Of a stretch of 64,000 bases of DNA, positions 7,495 to 15,730 are shown piece by piece; position 1 is the stretch's first letter, and each line of letters begins with the position of its first letter. Source of the DNA: Geomonas silvestris (lineage in GTDB: Bacteria > Desulfobacterota > Desulfuromonadia > Geobacterales > Geobacteraceae); the NCBI RefSeq assembly GCF_014193515.1, contig NZ_BLXX01000007.1:124001-188000 (forward strand), written 5' to 3'. Made by a program: the position numbers and the translations under genes. Under the pieces are notes generated by a model. It worked only from the letters and a program-made list of their open reading frames with translations. It did not search any database and was not told where the DNA came from.

Positions 7495-7750
7495 AATCAA
7501 TGAGACTGCGCGCAAACAGATAAAAGCGCTTGATCGAAAAGCTCAAGTCGCTATAGTTGCCTACCTGCGAGAGCGGATTCTTGAAACAGGCAATCCACGC
7601 AAGGCAGGAAAGGCCTTAAAAGGCAACTTGGGAGACCTCTGGCGTTACCGAGTTGGTGATTATCGAATAGTATGTGAAATTATGGATGAAGTAGTTACCG
7701 TCCTGGTCATACGAGTTGGACACAGGAGTAACATATACAAGAGGTTATAG
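7478..7750 (+). CDS. RelE/ParE-family toxin
   Basis: A 90-residue RelE-superfamily toxin: VWRVEINETARKQIKALDRK at the N-terminus, GNLGDLWRYRVGDYRIVCEI in the centre and VLVIRVGHRSNIYKRL at the end. RelE proteins cut mRNA in the ribosome A site; R/Y/H residues in the last third are of the expected type. I chose the TTG at 7478 because it gives the usual 90-residue length and a GAGAGGGAG site precedes it; ATG codons at 7439 and 7460 would add residues unlike the family. Unlike the shortened toxin at 4886, this one appears complete. Confidence 0.85.
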   Translation: MVWRVEINETARKQIKALDRKAQVAIVAYLRERILETGNPRKAGKALKGNLGDLWRYRVGDYRIVCEIMDEVVTVLVIRVGHRSNIYKRL

Positions 7751-7919
7751 GTAAGACAGCCCTGCCCTCCCTTAGCCTATACAGCTACGCCCCTACCCCG
7801 CTCATCGCTTCAAAGAACGAAAGCATGTGGGCAATGTCAAGCTCAGCCCCCTCAGAAGTTCATAAGGCCGAAGCGAATTTGGTAGAGCGTCTTTAGGGGT
7901 CAAAGCTCCACTTTTTACA

Positions 7920-8815
7920 TTACTCCTTCCTAAGCGCCTGAGTAATCGCGGCTATGGTCTCGCCAAGAACTTTGTCTGTTTCAGCTTCCTCATGCATACG
8001 CTTACTGGCCAAAGACACTGCAGAGTCGCCGATCCCAAACCTTCCCCCGATGGCCTTAAGGCTCATTCCCCCGTAGCGGTGGCAGAAGTAAAGACTGATC
8101 CGCCTTCTCAATCGATCCGCTGAGGGGGAAGGAATCACCCTCTCGACGGTCTCCACGATTTCATCAATAGTAAGGTGCGGAGCAAGGCTGCGTACCGCCG
8201 GCACACTCCGGTCAGGCTTGAGAGTTCTCGTGACGGTCTCCGAAATCTCTGCAGTGAACGGTTCCGTTCCCAGGAGTGTTTCAGCAATGGCCTTTTCCAG
8301 CGGGCTGCATAAATCGTCATCTCCTTTGGCATCTACAAAATTGCGGTAGCGCGCGACATCTCCATCCGGTTCGAAACTGGAGAGGACCAGATCGGTGTAG
8401 AGCCAACGGGGCGTCTCAGCAAGACCTAGGTAGGAGCGGTAACTTGACCACTCGTATTCCTCCGGCCTTTCAACCAGTCCCGCACGTACGGGATTCCGGT
8501 GGATATACCTTGAAAGCTCAATGGCATACGCTTCAGCTTCGACAAGGATTGAGGTGAACCTTCCATGAAACAAGTGACCGGATCTTTTGCGCTTAACGTT
8601 GAAGTAGGTGGTATAGGATCCGTTGAGGTACTGCAGGATGTGGGATAGGTTACCGCGAGGAGTTTCAAGCAAAAGGTGGTAGTGGTTTGACATGAGGCAG
8701 AACGCATGCACGACGGCAGCGTAGCGATCGGCCGCAGCCTCAAGGTATCCGTAGAAGTGTTCCCGGTCGGCGCGTGCCTTTCACCATGTAACGTCCCGGG
8801 GTAACGAAAAAGACC
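7920..8815 (-). pseudogene. REP-associated Y1 (HUH) transposase, 5' end decayed
   Basis: From a GTG at 8711 the frame gives 263 residues with the HUH-type metal motif HYH in CLMSNHYHLLLETPRGNLSH, the tyrosine region QYLNGSYTTYFN, the GHLFHGRFTSILVE and YIHRNPVRAGLVERPEEYEW blocks, and a C-terminal helical domain resembling a DnaA-type HTH. Related transposases begin with LEYPGALYHVTSRGN. Here that segment is recognisable at 8780-8815 (LFRYPGTLHGE) but in another frame and with bases lost, and a TGA precedes the remaining good frame. The N-terminal strand of the catalytic fold is therefore missing and the enzyme is probably dead. Confidence 0.7.
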
Positions 8816-8897
8816 TGTTCCACCTGGACGACGTGCGGACGACCGACTCTCCAAATTAACCGAGTTGCAATACTGCAATCCAGGCCTTGGAAAAGAA

Positions 8898-9242
8898 TCA
8901 GACGGTGCCGTACTTCTGCGCGAAACTTTGATCGGACATGGTCAAGAAGAGGATCCCCTCTATAAAACCGATCAACGCCGGGATAAAGGTCCAGCAAAAA
9001 ATGAGGAACAGGATGCCCTGCCCCGCCTTTCCCAGATAGAACTTGTGAATCCCGAAGCCGCCCAGTAGCAGGGCAAAAAGCGCCGCAGCCAACTTGTTCT
9101 TACCATTTGGAGCAGCCACGCCAAGCCCCGAACTTGAATACTGCCGAACACCGCATTTCGGACAAATCTCTGCTTTCATCTTGATGGCTTCACCACATTC
9201 AAAGCAGAATTTCTCATCAGCAAGTTTCATTTCCTGAGGCAT
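8898..9242 (-). CDS. Zinc-ribbon and TM2-domain membrane protein
   Basis: A 114-residue protein with an N-terminal zinc ribbon (CFECGEAIKMKAEICPKCG, residues about 13-31) and a TM2 domain: KNKLAAALFALLLGGFGIHKFYLGKAGQGI, then a second membrane helix ending in FIEGILFLTMSDQSFAQKYG. TM2 proteins are small two-helix membrane proteins of unclear function. It is the last gene of the minus-strand operon that includes the caspase-like gene, 33 bp after the TPR gene. Confidence 0.85.
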   Translation of the reverse strand: MPQEMKLADEKFCFECGEAIKMKAEICPKCGVRQYSSSGLGVAAPNGKNKLAAALFALLLGGFGIHKFYLGKAGQGILFLIFCWTFIPALIGFIEGILFLTMSDQSFAQKYGTV

Positions 9243-9275
9243 GGTTTCTCCTTTACCATGTTTTTTCCAGTAACC

Positions 9276-10184
9276 CTAGTTTGCCTTACCAAGAAATACC
9301 TTGTGCTTATCGAGCATGGTCTGCCAGTCCGGGCTCTTGCGGAGGTTTGCCAAATCGCCGTCCTTTCGGAGTGCATTGTAGTCATTGAACCCGTTGGTGA
9401 GAGCTGAATCGATCGCCACGATCCCCCGCCCCACCTGGTTGCGCAAGGAAAACCAGCAGGCTAGGTTGTAGTAGTTTTTGCCGTCCTTCGGACCGAGTTC
9501 AACGGCCTTTTTCAAATCATCTTCGGCCAAATCAAATTTTTTCTGCTGCATGTAGGCGACTCCGCGATTGGAGTACGCTCCCGCGTAGGAAGGATTGGCC
9601 TGAATCGCGTTGGTGAACTCCTTCACCGCGTTTTTAAAATCGTGCCGCGCGGCGTACTGCATCCCCTGCTGAAAGTGCTGCTTTGCCTCCAGAGAGCTCT
9701 TATTCGAGCCGGCGGGTACAGGCTCGTTTACCGGTGGCCGCGGCTGTTTCGCCACCTCGCCTCCGCTACCCGAATAACAGATCATATCCCATTGCTGCCG
9801 TGTCGCCTCCTTCAACACGGCGTCATTCGGCTCCGCCTTCAGGTTCTTGAGCAGCCCCGTCCAGCGCTCCTTGGCACCCTGTCCGGTTAGCATCTGAATC
9901 CAGTTCAGTGAAAATTCCTTGCGCTCCTTATTGGCCACCAGGATTACCCGTATCTTCCATGGATCGACCTTTATTGAACGCTTCCCGGCCTCATCGAGAT
10001 ACTTCTGGAACAGTTCCAGCGCATTACCATCCGAGAGGTAGACCGTGCGGTTGGCAGCAGTCTGGCTTTTTTGCAGCAGGACGTTGCAGATATCTTCGGC
10101 AACGGCATCCCGCGCTACCACCTCGAGGAGGACAATCAACATGATAAACGGAACCGGCATGATCTTTAAGAACAGTTGACCCAT
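9276..10184 (-). CDS. Exported TPR-repeat protein
   Basis: A 302-residue protein with a hydrophobic N-terminal signal (FLKIMPVPFIMLIVLLEVVARDAVA), an unassigned domain to about residue 150, and TPR units from about 165 on (AKQHFQQGMQYAARHDFKNA, then YAGAYSNRGVAYMQQKKFDL and GPKDGKNYYNLACWFSLRNQ). The final block NGFNDYNALRKDGDLANLRK is the usual cap of such TPR proteins. TPRs bind proteins, so it may scaffold the envelope proteins of this operon. It follows the membrane-protein gene by 17 bp. Confidence 0.75.
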   Translation of the reverse strand: MGQLFLKIMPVPFIMLIVLLEVVARDAVAEDICNVLLQKSQTAANRTVYLSDGNALELFQKYLDEAGKRSIKVDPWKIRVILVANKERKEFSLNWIQMLTGQGAKERWTGLLKNLKAEPNDAVLKEATRQQWDMICYSGSGGEVAKQPRPPVNEPVPAGSNKSSLEAKQHFQQGMQYAARHDFKNAVKEFTNAIQANPSYAGAYSNRGVAYMQQKKFDLAEDDLKKAVELGPKDGKNYYNLACWFSLRNQVGRGIVAIDSALTNGFNDYNALRKDGDLANLRKSPDWQTMLDKHKVFLGKAN

Positions 10185-10201
10185 GGCACACCTCTGTGGT
10201 C

Positions 10202-11080
10202 TTAATTTGGCACTGCGGCAGAAGGCTCGAGACTCGCGTTTTTTACCGGATCCGGATCTCTCTGGAATTTCTTCATACTCGCATTGTTGACCATGATCTC
10301 GAAATCGCGGCGGTAGTTGCCTTCGTCGAGGTTCTTGGTGTGCATCTGGGAGGCCTGCACCCTTTGGCAGTTGGCGAAGTCCTCATGGCACTGAATGCGC
10401 TGCCGGGAGAGGTCGACAGCCGAAGCTTCACAGATGGCCACCGCTTCCCCGAAGAAAAGTGTGATCAGGAAAACGAGAAAGAATTGGGTCATGCCGAATC
10501 CCCCTGAACCACGAATTGTGGAGATCAGCAAGATCAGCACGGTTCCCAACCCGACCAGAATCCAGTCCCTGGTCTCGGGGGCGTTATGCGGTCTTCCGGT
10601 CCGGTTTTTCCAGCGGTAAAAAAGGAGATTTCCGGCACCGAGCCCCTGCAGAAATCCACCCAAACCCAGGATGAAGGCGAGAACGAAGATGAACGGGTTG
10701 ATATCCCCGGAAAGGGCCGCCTGGACCCCCATGACGACGACCTCAGCTGAAAGGGCAAACCAGAAGGCCAGTTTGAAGCAGAAGATGGAGCCCCACTTCG
10801 GGCACTCGCCCTGCAGTTCTCCCCGCACGGCCTTTTTCCAGATCGCCGCAGGAGGATCGGTGAATGATGTATAGCCGCTGCTGATACTGCGCATCATGCT
10901 GTCGGCATAAGCATAGGCATTCTCTGCACCATTTTGTGTGTATATGTTGCCGGCCACCCGCTCCATCTCGTCATAGATGCACTCTTTCTCCAGCAAAAAG
11001 CTGAGATCGAGGTTCCATTCATTGTCGTCTGGCCTGAAATGCCGCTTCTCGGCGCGCTTCCCGTACTCCAAGGCAATCAT
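10202..11080 (-). CDS. Unknown polytopic membrane protein
   Basis: A 292-residue protein with a soluble N-terminal region of about 100 residues followed by four predicted helices (IFCFKLAFWFALSAEVVVMG, INPFIFVLAFILGLGGFLQG, DWILVGLGTVLILLISTI, GMTQFFLVFLITLFFGEAVA) and a soluble, glutamine- and asparagine-rich C-terminal tail with two cysteines (RIQCHEDFANCQRV). The start at 11080 follows GGGAGGTACAG; a more upstream ATG at 11137 is in frame but abuts the previous gene. I do not recognise a family. Its place in the operon suggests it works in the inner membrane with the exported caspase-like and TPR proteins. Confidence 0.65.
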   Translation of the reverse strand: MIALEYGKRAEKRHFRPDDNEWNLDLSFLLEKECIYDEMERVAGNIYTQNGAENAYAYADSMMRSISSGYTSFTDPPAAIWKKAVRGELQGECPKWGSIFCFKLAFWFALSAEVVVMGVQAALSGDINPFIFVLAFILGLGGFLQGLGAGNLLFYRWKNRTGRPHNAPETRDWILVGLGTVLILLISTIRGSGGFGMTQFFLVFLITLFFGEAVAICEASAVDLSRQRIQCHEDFANCQRVQASQMHTKNLDEGNYRRDFEIMVNNASMKKFQRDPDPVKNASLEPSAAVPN

Positions 11081-11136
11081 TCTGTACCTCCCAAGGAAAA
11101 GTTGGTCTGAACCTAGACAGCACCAGGCAACCGGCA

Positions 11137-11832
11137 TTACTCATGTTTCAGCTTGATCTGCAGGGTCAGCACCTTTTTTTTCCCGAGTGCCTGAACCGGT
11201 GCAACCGCATAACTTGCCGGCAGGGGGGCGGCCTCACCTACCTCCTCCTCGATGACCAGGTCCTTAGCGCCTGGGACGTGGGCATCTGCCAGCATCTGCC
11301 TGGTTTCCTGTTCGGGGAGACTTTTGGTACCCGGAGCGAGGTCGGGCATCGGTTTTTCCGACAGCATGACCAGCAACGTCTCCTCACCGGGGAGGTTGTC
11401 GAACTTGAGGCTGGAGTCGAAGGGAACCGCATAGGTGATCTTCGCCTTTATTCCGTTGGCGACCCCTTCGGCATTGGGGAACAACACCCGCGAAGCACCT
11501 GACGATCCAACTCCGACGACGTACAGGTAACCGTTGCGGTTGGCCTGCAGGTTCAATTTGATGCGATCACCACTGCGGAAAGTTCTCGATGCCGTAGTCC
11601 GAGAGACTTTCCCGTTCGGCTCGATCAGATCAACCCAGTAGGAGATGCCGAGGTAGTTTTGGGCAGTCTCCTTGGTCTTCTTTTTCTGGGCAGGCTTCTT
11701 TTTCGTTTTGGTAGAGGTCTGAACCGATACGTCCCCCTCATCATAGAAAAGTGCCTTTGCTCCGGACGCCGACGCGTCGGTGGCATAGATTCCAGCAAGA
11801 AGTATTGTCAGCAGGGTGATTTCACGTTTCAT
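11137..11832 (-). CDS. Exported DUF4384-like protein
   Basis: A 231-residue protein with a signal peptide (MKREITLLTILLAGIYATDASA), a lysine-rich linker (TKTKKKPAQKKKTKET), and one beta-rich domain: SRTFRSGDRIKLNLQANRNG, YLYVVGVGSSG, RVLFPN, then KFDNLPGEETLLVMLSEKPM. This matches the DUF4384 pattern, which in other bacteria is often fused to or beside caspase-like peptidases and serine/threonine kinases. It lies directly after the caspase-like gene (30 bp apart), consistent with a two-part module carried on separate proteins. Confidence 0.75.
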   Translation of the reverse strand: MKREITLLTILLAGIYATDASASGAKALFYDEGDVSVQTSTKTKKKPAQKKKTKETAQNYLGISYWVDLIEPNGKVSRTTASRTFRSGDRIKLNLQANRNGYLYVVGVGSSGASRVLFPNAEGVANGIKAKITYAVPFDSSLKFDNLPGEETLLVMLSEKPMPDLAPGTKSLPEQETRQMLADAHVPGAKDLVIEEEVGEAAPLPASYAVAPVQALGKKKVLTLQIKLKHE

Positions 11833-11862
11833 GTCGTTCCTCCCTTTAAAATTGCACTCCTT

Positions 11863-13065
11863 TTACCAATCTCTCTTTGACGCGATGACCTGCGGGTGCT
11901 GGTCGGCGTTTTTCTCCTCTTTTACCCCCAGTATGACTTTCGGCTTGGCGGATGCGAATGCGGTTCTCAGGCCGCGTCCCTTTTTCAGCTCCTGGAGCAA
12001 CTGATAGGTGAAGAAGCTCGCCTTGTAGTTTTCCGATTCCCACGATCTTTCTCCTGCGTCGCTGGCACTTACGATTACCTTGACGCCGCCGTTTCCCTCT
12101 CGAGCTTCAGGAGAGGTCTGCTCCTGCTCAACGACGATGTCTTTGGCACCAAGCAGGCTCTTGGCCATCGCCTCGCGGGAAAGTCCCTGGTTGTCGTCAT
12201 CGAAGCTGATCGATTTGGAGCCTGGGTGGTAGAATCCGTCAATCCCCTTGAATGCTGCGCCGCTGTAGCAGACGTCGAGCACTATGTACACGTGCCCCGC
12301 GCGCGTCCGTTCCAGAAACGACTTGAGCGTCTTGGAGGGGAAGGAACTCTCCGCCATGGTGAAGTGGTTCTTGAAGACCGTATCGTAGGTGACGATGTTC
12401 AGGCTGCCGTCGTAAATCGGAGCCCCATGCGAACTGAAATAGACAAAGACCTCGTCATCTTCACCGGCCTTTTGTCTGATAGCTTCAATGGAGCGCTGGA
12501 TGTTTTTCCCCGTGGCGGTCTCATCTACCAGAAAGGTGACATTGTCAGGCTGGTACTGAGCGTAGTCTACGAGATAGCTGCGCACCTGTTCTGCGTCATC
12601 CGCCGCATATCTCAGGGTATTTTTCCCGTTCCGGTCATTTTGGAACCTGCCTACCCCCACAACCAGGGCAAACTTCTCCGGTTTGCCGCCGGACCGCCGA
12701 ACAGGCTGTGGTTTACTCACATGCTCCGTCTTTTTCGTTGGGAACAGCAACGCGAGGCTTTCTGCCCACTCACGCACCTTCACGTTTTCGGGCACCACCG
12801 GGGAGGTCCACTTCACTCCGACCACGGACTGCGCCAGGGAAAACGCGAGGCTCACCTCTCGGCTGTCCTTGTAGCTTCCGCCGAGAAGCACCCTTCCCTG
12901 CCGGTCGAGCTTCACCTCGGCGTTGTTGATGCCGTTGTCCCTGAACATCGAGTCAATCATGATCAGGTGGGCGCTGGATATCGGTGATCCAGCTGCTTCA
13001 GCTGTTAAACATACAACGAGCTGCAGCAGCAGACCCAGGACAAAAACCTCGAGGATACGCACCAT
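11863..13065 (-). CDS. Exported caspase-like (C14) peptidase
   Basis: A 400-residue protein. Residues 1-25 are a signal peptide (MVRILEVFVLGLLLQLVVCLTAEAAG). A short domain follows (30-100) and then a caspase fold from about 130: FALVVGVGRF, LRYAADDAEQVRSYL, VTFLVDETATGKNIQRSIEA, catalytic His213 in VYFSSHGAP and catalytic Cys266 in IVLDVCYSGA. A specificity loop and SASDAGERSWE follow. The dyad is complete, so it should be an active cysteine protease, here outside the cytoplasm. The start at 13065 is chosen because GGAGTG precedes it and it opens the signal peptide. Only 5 bp separate it from the upstream lipoprotein gene. Confidence 0.85.
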   Translation of the reverse strand: MVRILEVFVLGLLLQLVVCLTAEAAGSPISSAHLIMIDSMFRDNGINNAEVKLDRQGRVLLGGSYKDSREVSLAFSLAQSVVGVKWTSPVVPENVKVREWAESLALLFPTKKTEHVSKPQPVRRSGGKPEKFALVVGVGRFQNDRNGKNTLRYAADDAEQVRSYLVDYAQYQPDNVTFLVDETATGKNIQRSIEAIRQKAGEDDEVFVYFSSHGAPIYDGSLNIVTYDTVFKNHFTMAESSFPSKTLKSFLERTRAGHVYIVLDVCYSGAAFKGIDGFYHPGSKSISFDDDNQGLSREAMAKSLLGAKDIVVEQEQTSPEAREGNGGVKVIVSASDAGERSWESENYKASFFTYQLLQELKKGRGLRTAFASAKPKVILGVKEEKNADQHPQVIASKRDW

Positions 13066-13070
13066 GCATG

Positions 13071-14111
13071 TCACTCCGTTATCTTGCAGAGGCTCGCGGA
13101 AACCCACGCCGAGGCTCCGTCCTCAAGTTTGACCTGGCACCATTTTTTACCACCTACCGTTATGGTGGTCTGGAGGGCAAATTTTTCCCCTCTGTTCGCT
13201 TTGGCGACGAGCTTCGAGCTAGCATCGGGATTCACGCGCAGGTTCGCGACTTTCGCCGTTATCTCTACCTGCTGGACGTTTTCGCTGCTGAGGTTCTTGC
13301 TGCCTACGGCAGAGGCTAACTCCACAGGTTTTGGTGTCGCATGTTCCGCCTCCACACGGGCCACCCGGGCACCTTTTCTATCCAAGTCATCTTTTGCCTT
13401 GGCAAGGATCGCCCCATCGTTCGTGATGGTGAGCGGCACTTCCTTTTGGTCGTATTTCCCATCCATATCGACCCTGAACGCTATGAAGAACTTGGCTTCT
13501 TCGGCATTAGGGGGAATAGGAATTTCTGAGGTCGCTTTTCGTTTACCTGGCTGGACCACTACTTTTTCCTGTGATTTGCCGAGTTCGACGAACTTTTTCT
13601 TATAGGGATCGAAGATCTTCAGGATGATCGTCTCGGTGATTTCAACCTCTTTCTCTTCTGGCGTCATCACATAGTACGAAGCGTTCAGACTCGGCTTGTC
13701 CCCGGGGGCTATTGCTACCGGGTCGACAGAGAGTTCTTTTATCTTGGTCAGCGTGCCCTGGCGTGGCTGGTAGTCGATTTCCTTTCGTACCGTTGAGTAT
13801 GGAAGGTCCTCCGCGCTTTTCACCTTGGTAAAGGCAGCAAAACAGTGTCCCCAGGCATAGGCAAATGCCATGGCCCCGCCGGCAGCGGCGCCTATACCGG
13901 CTTTTGTAGCAGTATTTTTGGCCCCTCCGCCCGTTGCCAACGCGATAAGGACACCGGCTGTTGCTCCCAGAATTGCACCACCAGTGGTATAAGAAGCGAT
14001 GCAGGCCTGCGGCGAGCTCCAAGTAAGCTCACCGTTTCGCCCGGTTGCACAGGAGCAAAGAACGAATACCGACAGCATCAAACTTCCGATTAATCTGGTG
14101 GTGCCTTTCAT
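13071..14111 (-). CDS. Lipoprotein with glycine-zipper segment and C-terminal SH3 domain
   Basis: A 346-residue protein. The N-terminus is a lipoprotein signal (RLIGSLMLSVFVLCSCATG, lipid on a Cys of CSCA). A glycine-zipper-like membrane segment follows (GGAILGATAGVLIALATGGG and AGIGAAAGGAMAFAYAWG), then a beta-rich middle domain and a bacterial SH3 domain at about 280-346 (AKVANLRVNPDASSKLVAKA...GASAWVSASLCKITE). It would sit in the envelope, perhaps bound to peptidoglycan. The start at 14111 follows GGGAGG. It is the first gene of the operon running down to 8898. Confidence 0.75.
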   Translation of the reverse strand: MKGTTRLIGSLMLSVFVLCSCATGRNGELTWSSPQACIASYTTGGAILGATAGVLIALATGGGAKNTATKAGIGAAAGGAMAFAYAWGHCFAAFTKVKSAEDLPYSTVRKEIDYQPRQGTLTKIKELSVDPVAIAPGDKPSLNASYYVMTPEEKEVEITETIILKIFDPYKKKFVELGKSQEKVVVQPGKRKATSEIPIPPNAEEAKFFIAFRVDMDGKYDQKEVPLTITNDGAILAKAKDDLDRKGARVARVEAEHATPKPVELASAVGSKNLSSENVQQVEITAKVANLRVNPDASSKLVAKANRGEKFALQTTITVGGKKWCQVKLEDGASAWVSASLCKITE

Positions 14112-14738
14112 CGTTTCCTCCCTGGAGTCAACGGCTCGGTTCGTGTCAGATAATCCCTCGTACCAAACCACGCCCACACGCTCAGGCCGCTTTATCCTTC
14201 CGGCCATTCAACTAATGGCATCAAGCCAAGCCAATCTGGATGGATTCGCAATTTGCCTGATCGCCAGCTTCGGCCCCGGAATTGGCTGCAACTAACATTC
14301 CTTTTGTGTATCTGCACGAATTAACGGTCTTTACTGATCGATACGTGAAGGGATGTGTTAGGATTCTCGACAAATCTTTTCTCACAAAGAGCTAAGGTGT
14401 AAACCAATCCGACACAATTAGTATCTTCTTTTACTAAAGTGGTCGACAATATCGCTCAACCTTCAGCTGAATTAGATCCAACAAATTGCCAGACAGGCAT
14501 TAGACTTGCTAAATGATTAGGCAAACAGACGGTGGGAAAAGGGAGACCCTATACAGATACGGCAAGTGAAACCAATACGTGTAGGATTATACTGAGCACA
14601 CACTAGAATTTTTCGGATATCGTTTCAAGTAAGGGGTAAAGGTTTTGACTTTCAGCTTTGCCTGCTCTAATCTACCGACAACTCACGAGGTCACCACGCT
14701 TGCAGTATCAACGCTATTCCAGAGGACAAGCAAGACCG
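14112..14738. other. Intergenic region, no gene seen
   Basis: This 627-bp stretch between the divergent caspase operon and the HNH endonuclease gene is lower in GC than its surroundings. I see no tRNA, riboswitch, repeat family or convincing reading frame. Promoters for both directions must lie here, but no clear -35/-10 pair stands out. Confidence 0.5.
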
Positions 14739-15707
14739 ATGCAGAACTACTGCGCAGACTTTACCAAGCTCAACCGCGCACCGGGGCCAATGTGGGGAGA
14801 GGAGACCAAGCGGCGGGCACCGCATAAGCCTATTCTGCTGCTCGCCGTCCTCGACCTGGTGCACCGCGGCGTCATCACCTCCCCTTTCATCTCCATCTCC
14901 GGCGACCTCGTCGAGCTGAACGAACTCTTCAACCTCTATTGGCAGTGCGTGGTGCCGCTCGGTCAGACCAGCAGCATCGCCTTCCCCTTCTCCCGTCTCA
15001 ATAACGAACCGTTCTGGGAACTCGTCCCAATTCCCGGCAAATCGATTACTCAAGCGGTAATCAACAATACCTCCTCGGTTTCCTACCTGAGAAAGTACGC
15101 ATTGGGCGCCAAGCTCGATGACAACCTCTTTGCCATCATGGCCACCGACACCGGCCGGGAGGGGCTTCGGGAGGCGTTACTGCAATCGTGCTTTTCTCCT
15201 GTTGCTCAGATCCTGCTGCGCGAGCAGTCTTCCATCAACCGCGAGGCGTTCGACTACGGCACCCTTCTCGAGAAGCAGGCGCATCAGCAAGTGGCGGTAG
15301 AACTTCCACCAGACGACTATCGCCCCGTTGCCAGAAGCCAAGGGTTCCGGCGTTCGATCATCAGGGCCTACGATCACCGCTGCGCTTTATGCGGAGTCCG
15401 CATCATCACACCAGATCAGCAGACAGCGGTCGATGCCGCGCACATCGTACCGTGGAGCCAAAGCAAGAACGATGACATCCGAAACGGTATGGCCTTGTGC
15501 AAGCTCTGCCACTGGGCCTTCGACAGGGGGATGATTGGAGTAGCAAATGATTACAGCGTGATCACCTCCCGCCATATCGCAGCTAATGCAAACGTCCCCG
15601 GTCTTCTAACGACACTAGCGGGCCGCGGTATCATCCCGCCTGCTGATAAAGACCTGTGGCCTGCGCAGCACTATCTGGTTGAGCATCGGAAAGCGTGGAG
15701 ACTGTAA
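14739..15707 (+). CDS. HNH endonuclease, ScoMcrA-like (type IV restriction candidate)
   Basis: A 322-residue protein. The N-terminal half contains RAPHKPILLLAVLDLVHRGVI, SIAFPFSRLNNEPFWELVP and similar blocks, which I associate with the sulfur-binding domain of ScoMcrA-type enzymes that bind phosphorothioated DNA. The C-terminal quarter is an HNH nuclease with zinc cysteines: CALCGVRI, AAHIVPWSQSKNDDIRNGMA, LCKLCHWAFDRG. Such enzymes cut modified foreign DNA. The start at 14739 follows AGAGGA at a longish distance; an upstream ATG at 14658 is less likely. It is followed 23 bp later by a second nuclease gene. Confidence 0.8.
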   Translation: MQNYCADFTKLNRAPGPMWGEETKRRAPHKPILLLAVLDLVHRGVITSPFISISGDLVELNELFNLYWQCVVPLGQTSSIAFPFSRLNNEPFWELVPIPGKSITQAVINNTSSVSYLRKYALGAKLDDNLFAIMATDTGREGLREALLQSCFSPVAQILLREQSSINREAFDYGTLLEKQAHQQVAVELPPDDYRPVARSQGFRRSIIRAYDHRCALCGVRIITPDQQTAVDAAHIVPWSQSKNDDIRNGMALCKLCHWAFDRGMIGVANDYSVITSRHIAANANVPGLLTTLAGRGIIPPADKDLWPAQHYLVEHRKAWRL

Positions 15708-15730
15708 GCAAGTTTCAAAAGGAGCAGTAG

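Larger units (their letters stand above)
6882..7921. repeat. 21-bp inverted repeats bounding a 1-kb cassette with internal direct repeats
   Basis: Positions 6882-6902 and 7901-7921 are perfect reverse complements of each other (21 bp; core AAAAAGTGGAGCTTTG). Inside them lie direct repeats at 7111-7163 and 7791-7843 (53 bp, three mismatches by eye) that contain TACCCCGCTCATCGCTT and GGGCAATGTCAAGCT. The direct repeats flank the RelB/RelE genes. GACCCC-containing words next to the repeats resemble the REP-like sequences that accompany Y1 transposases; a decayed transposase of that kind begins at the right inverted repeat. Confidence 0.7.
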
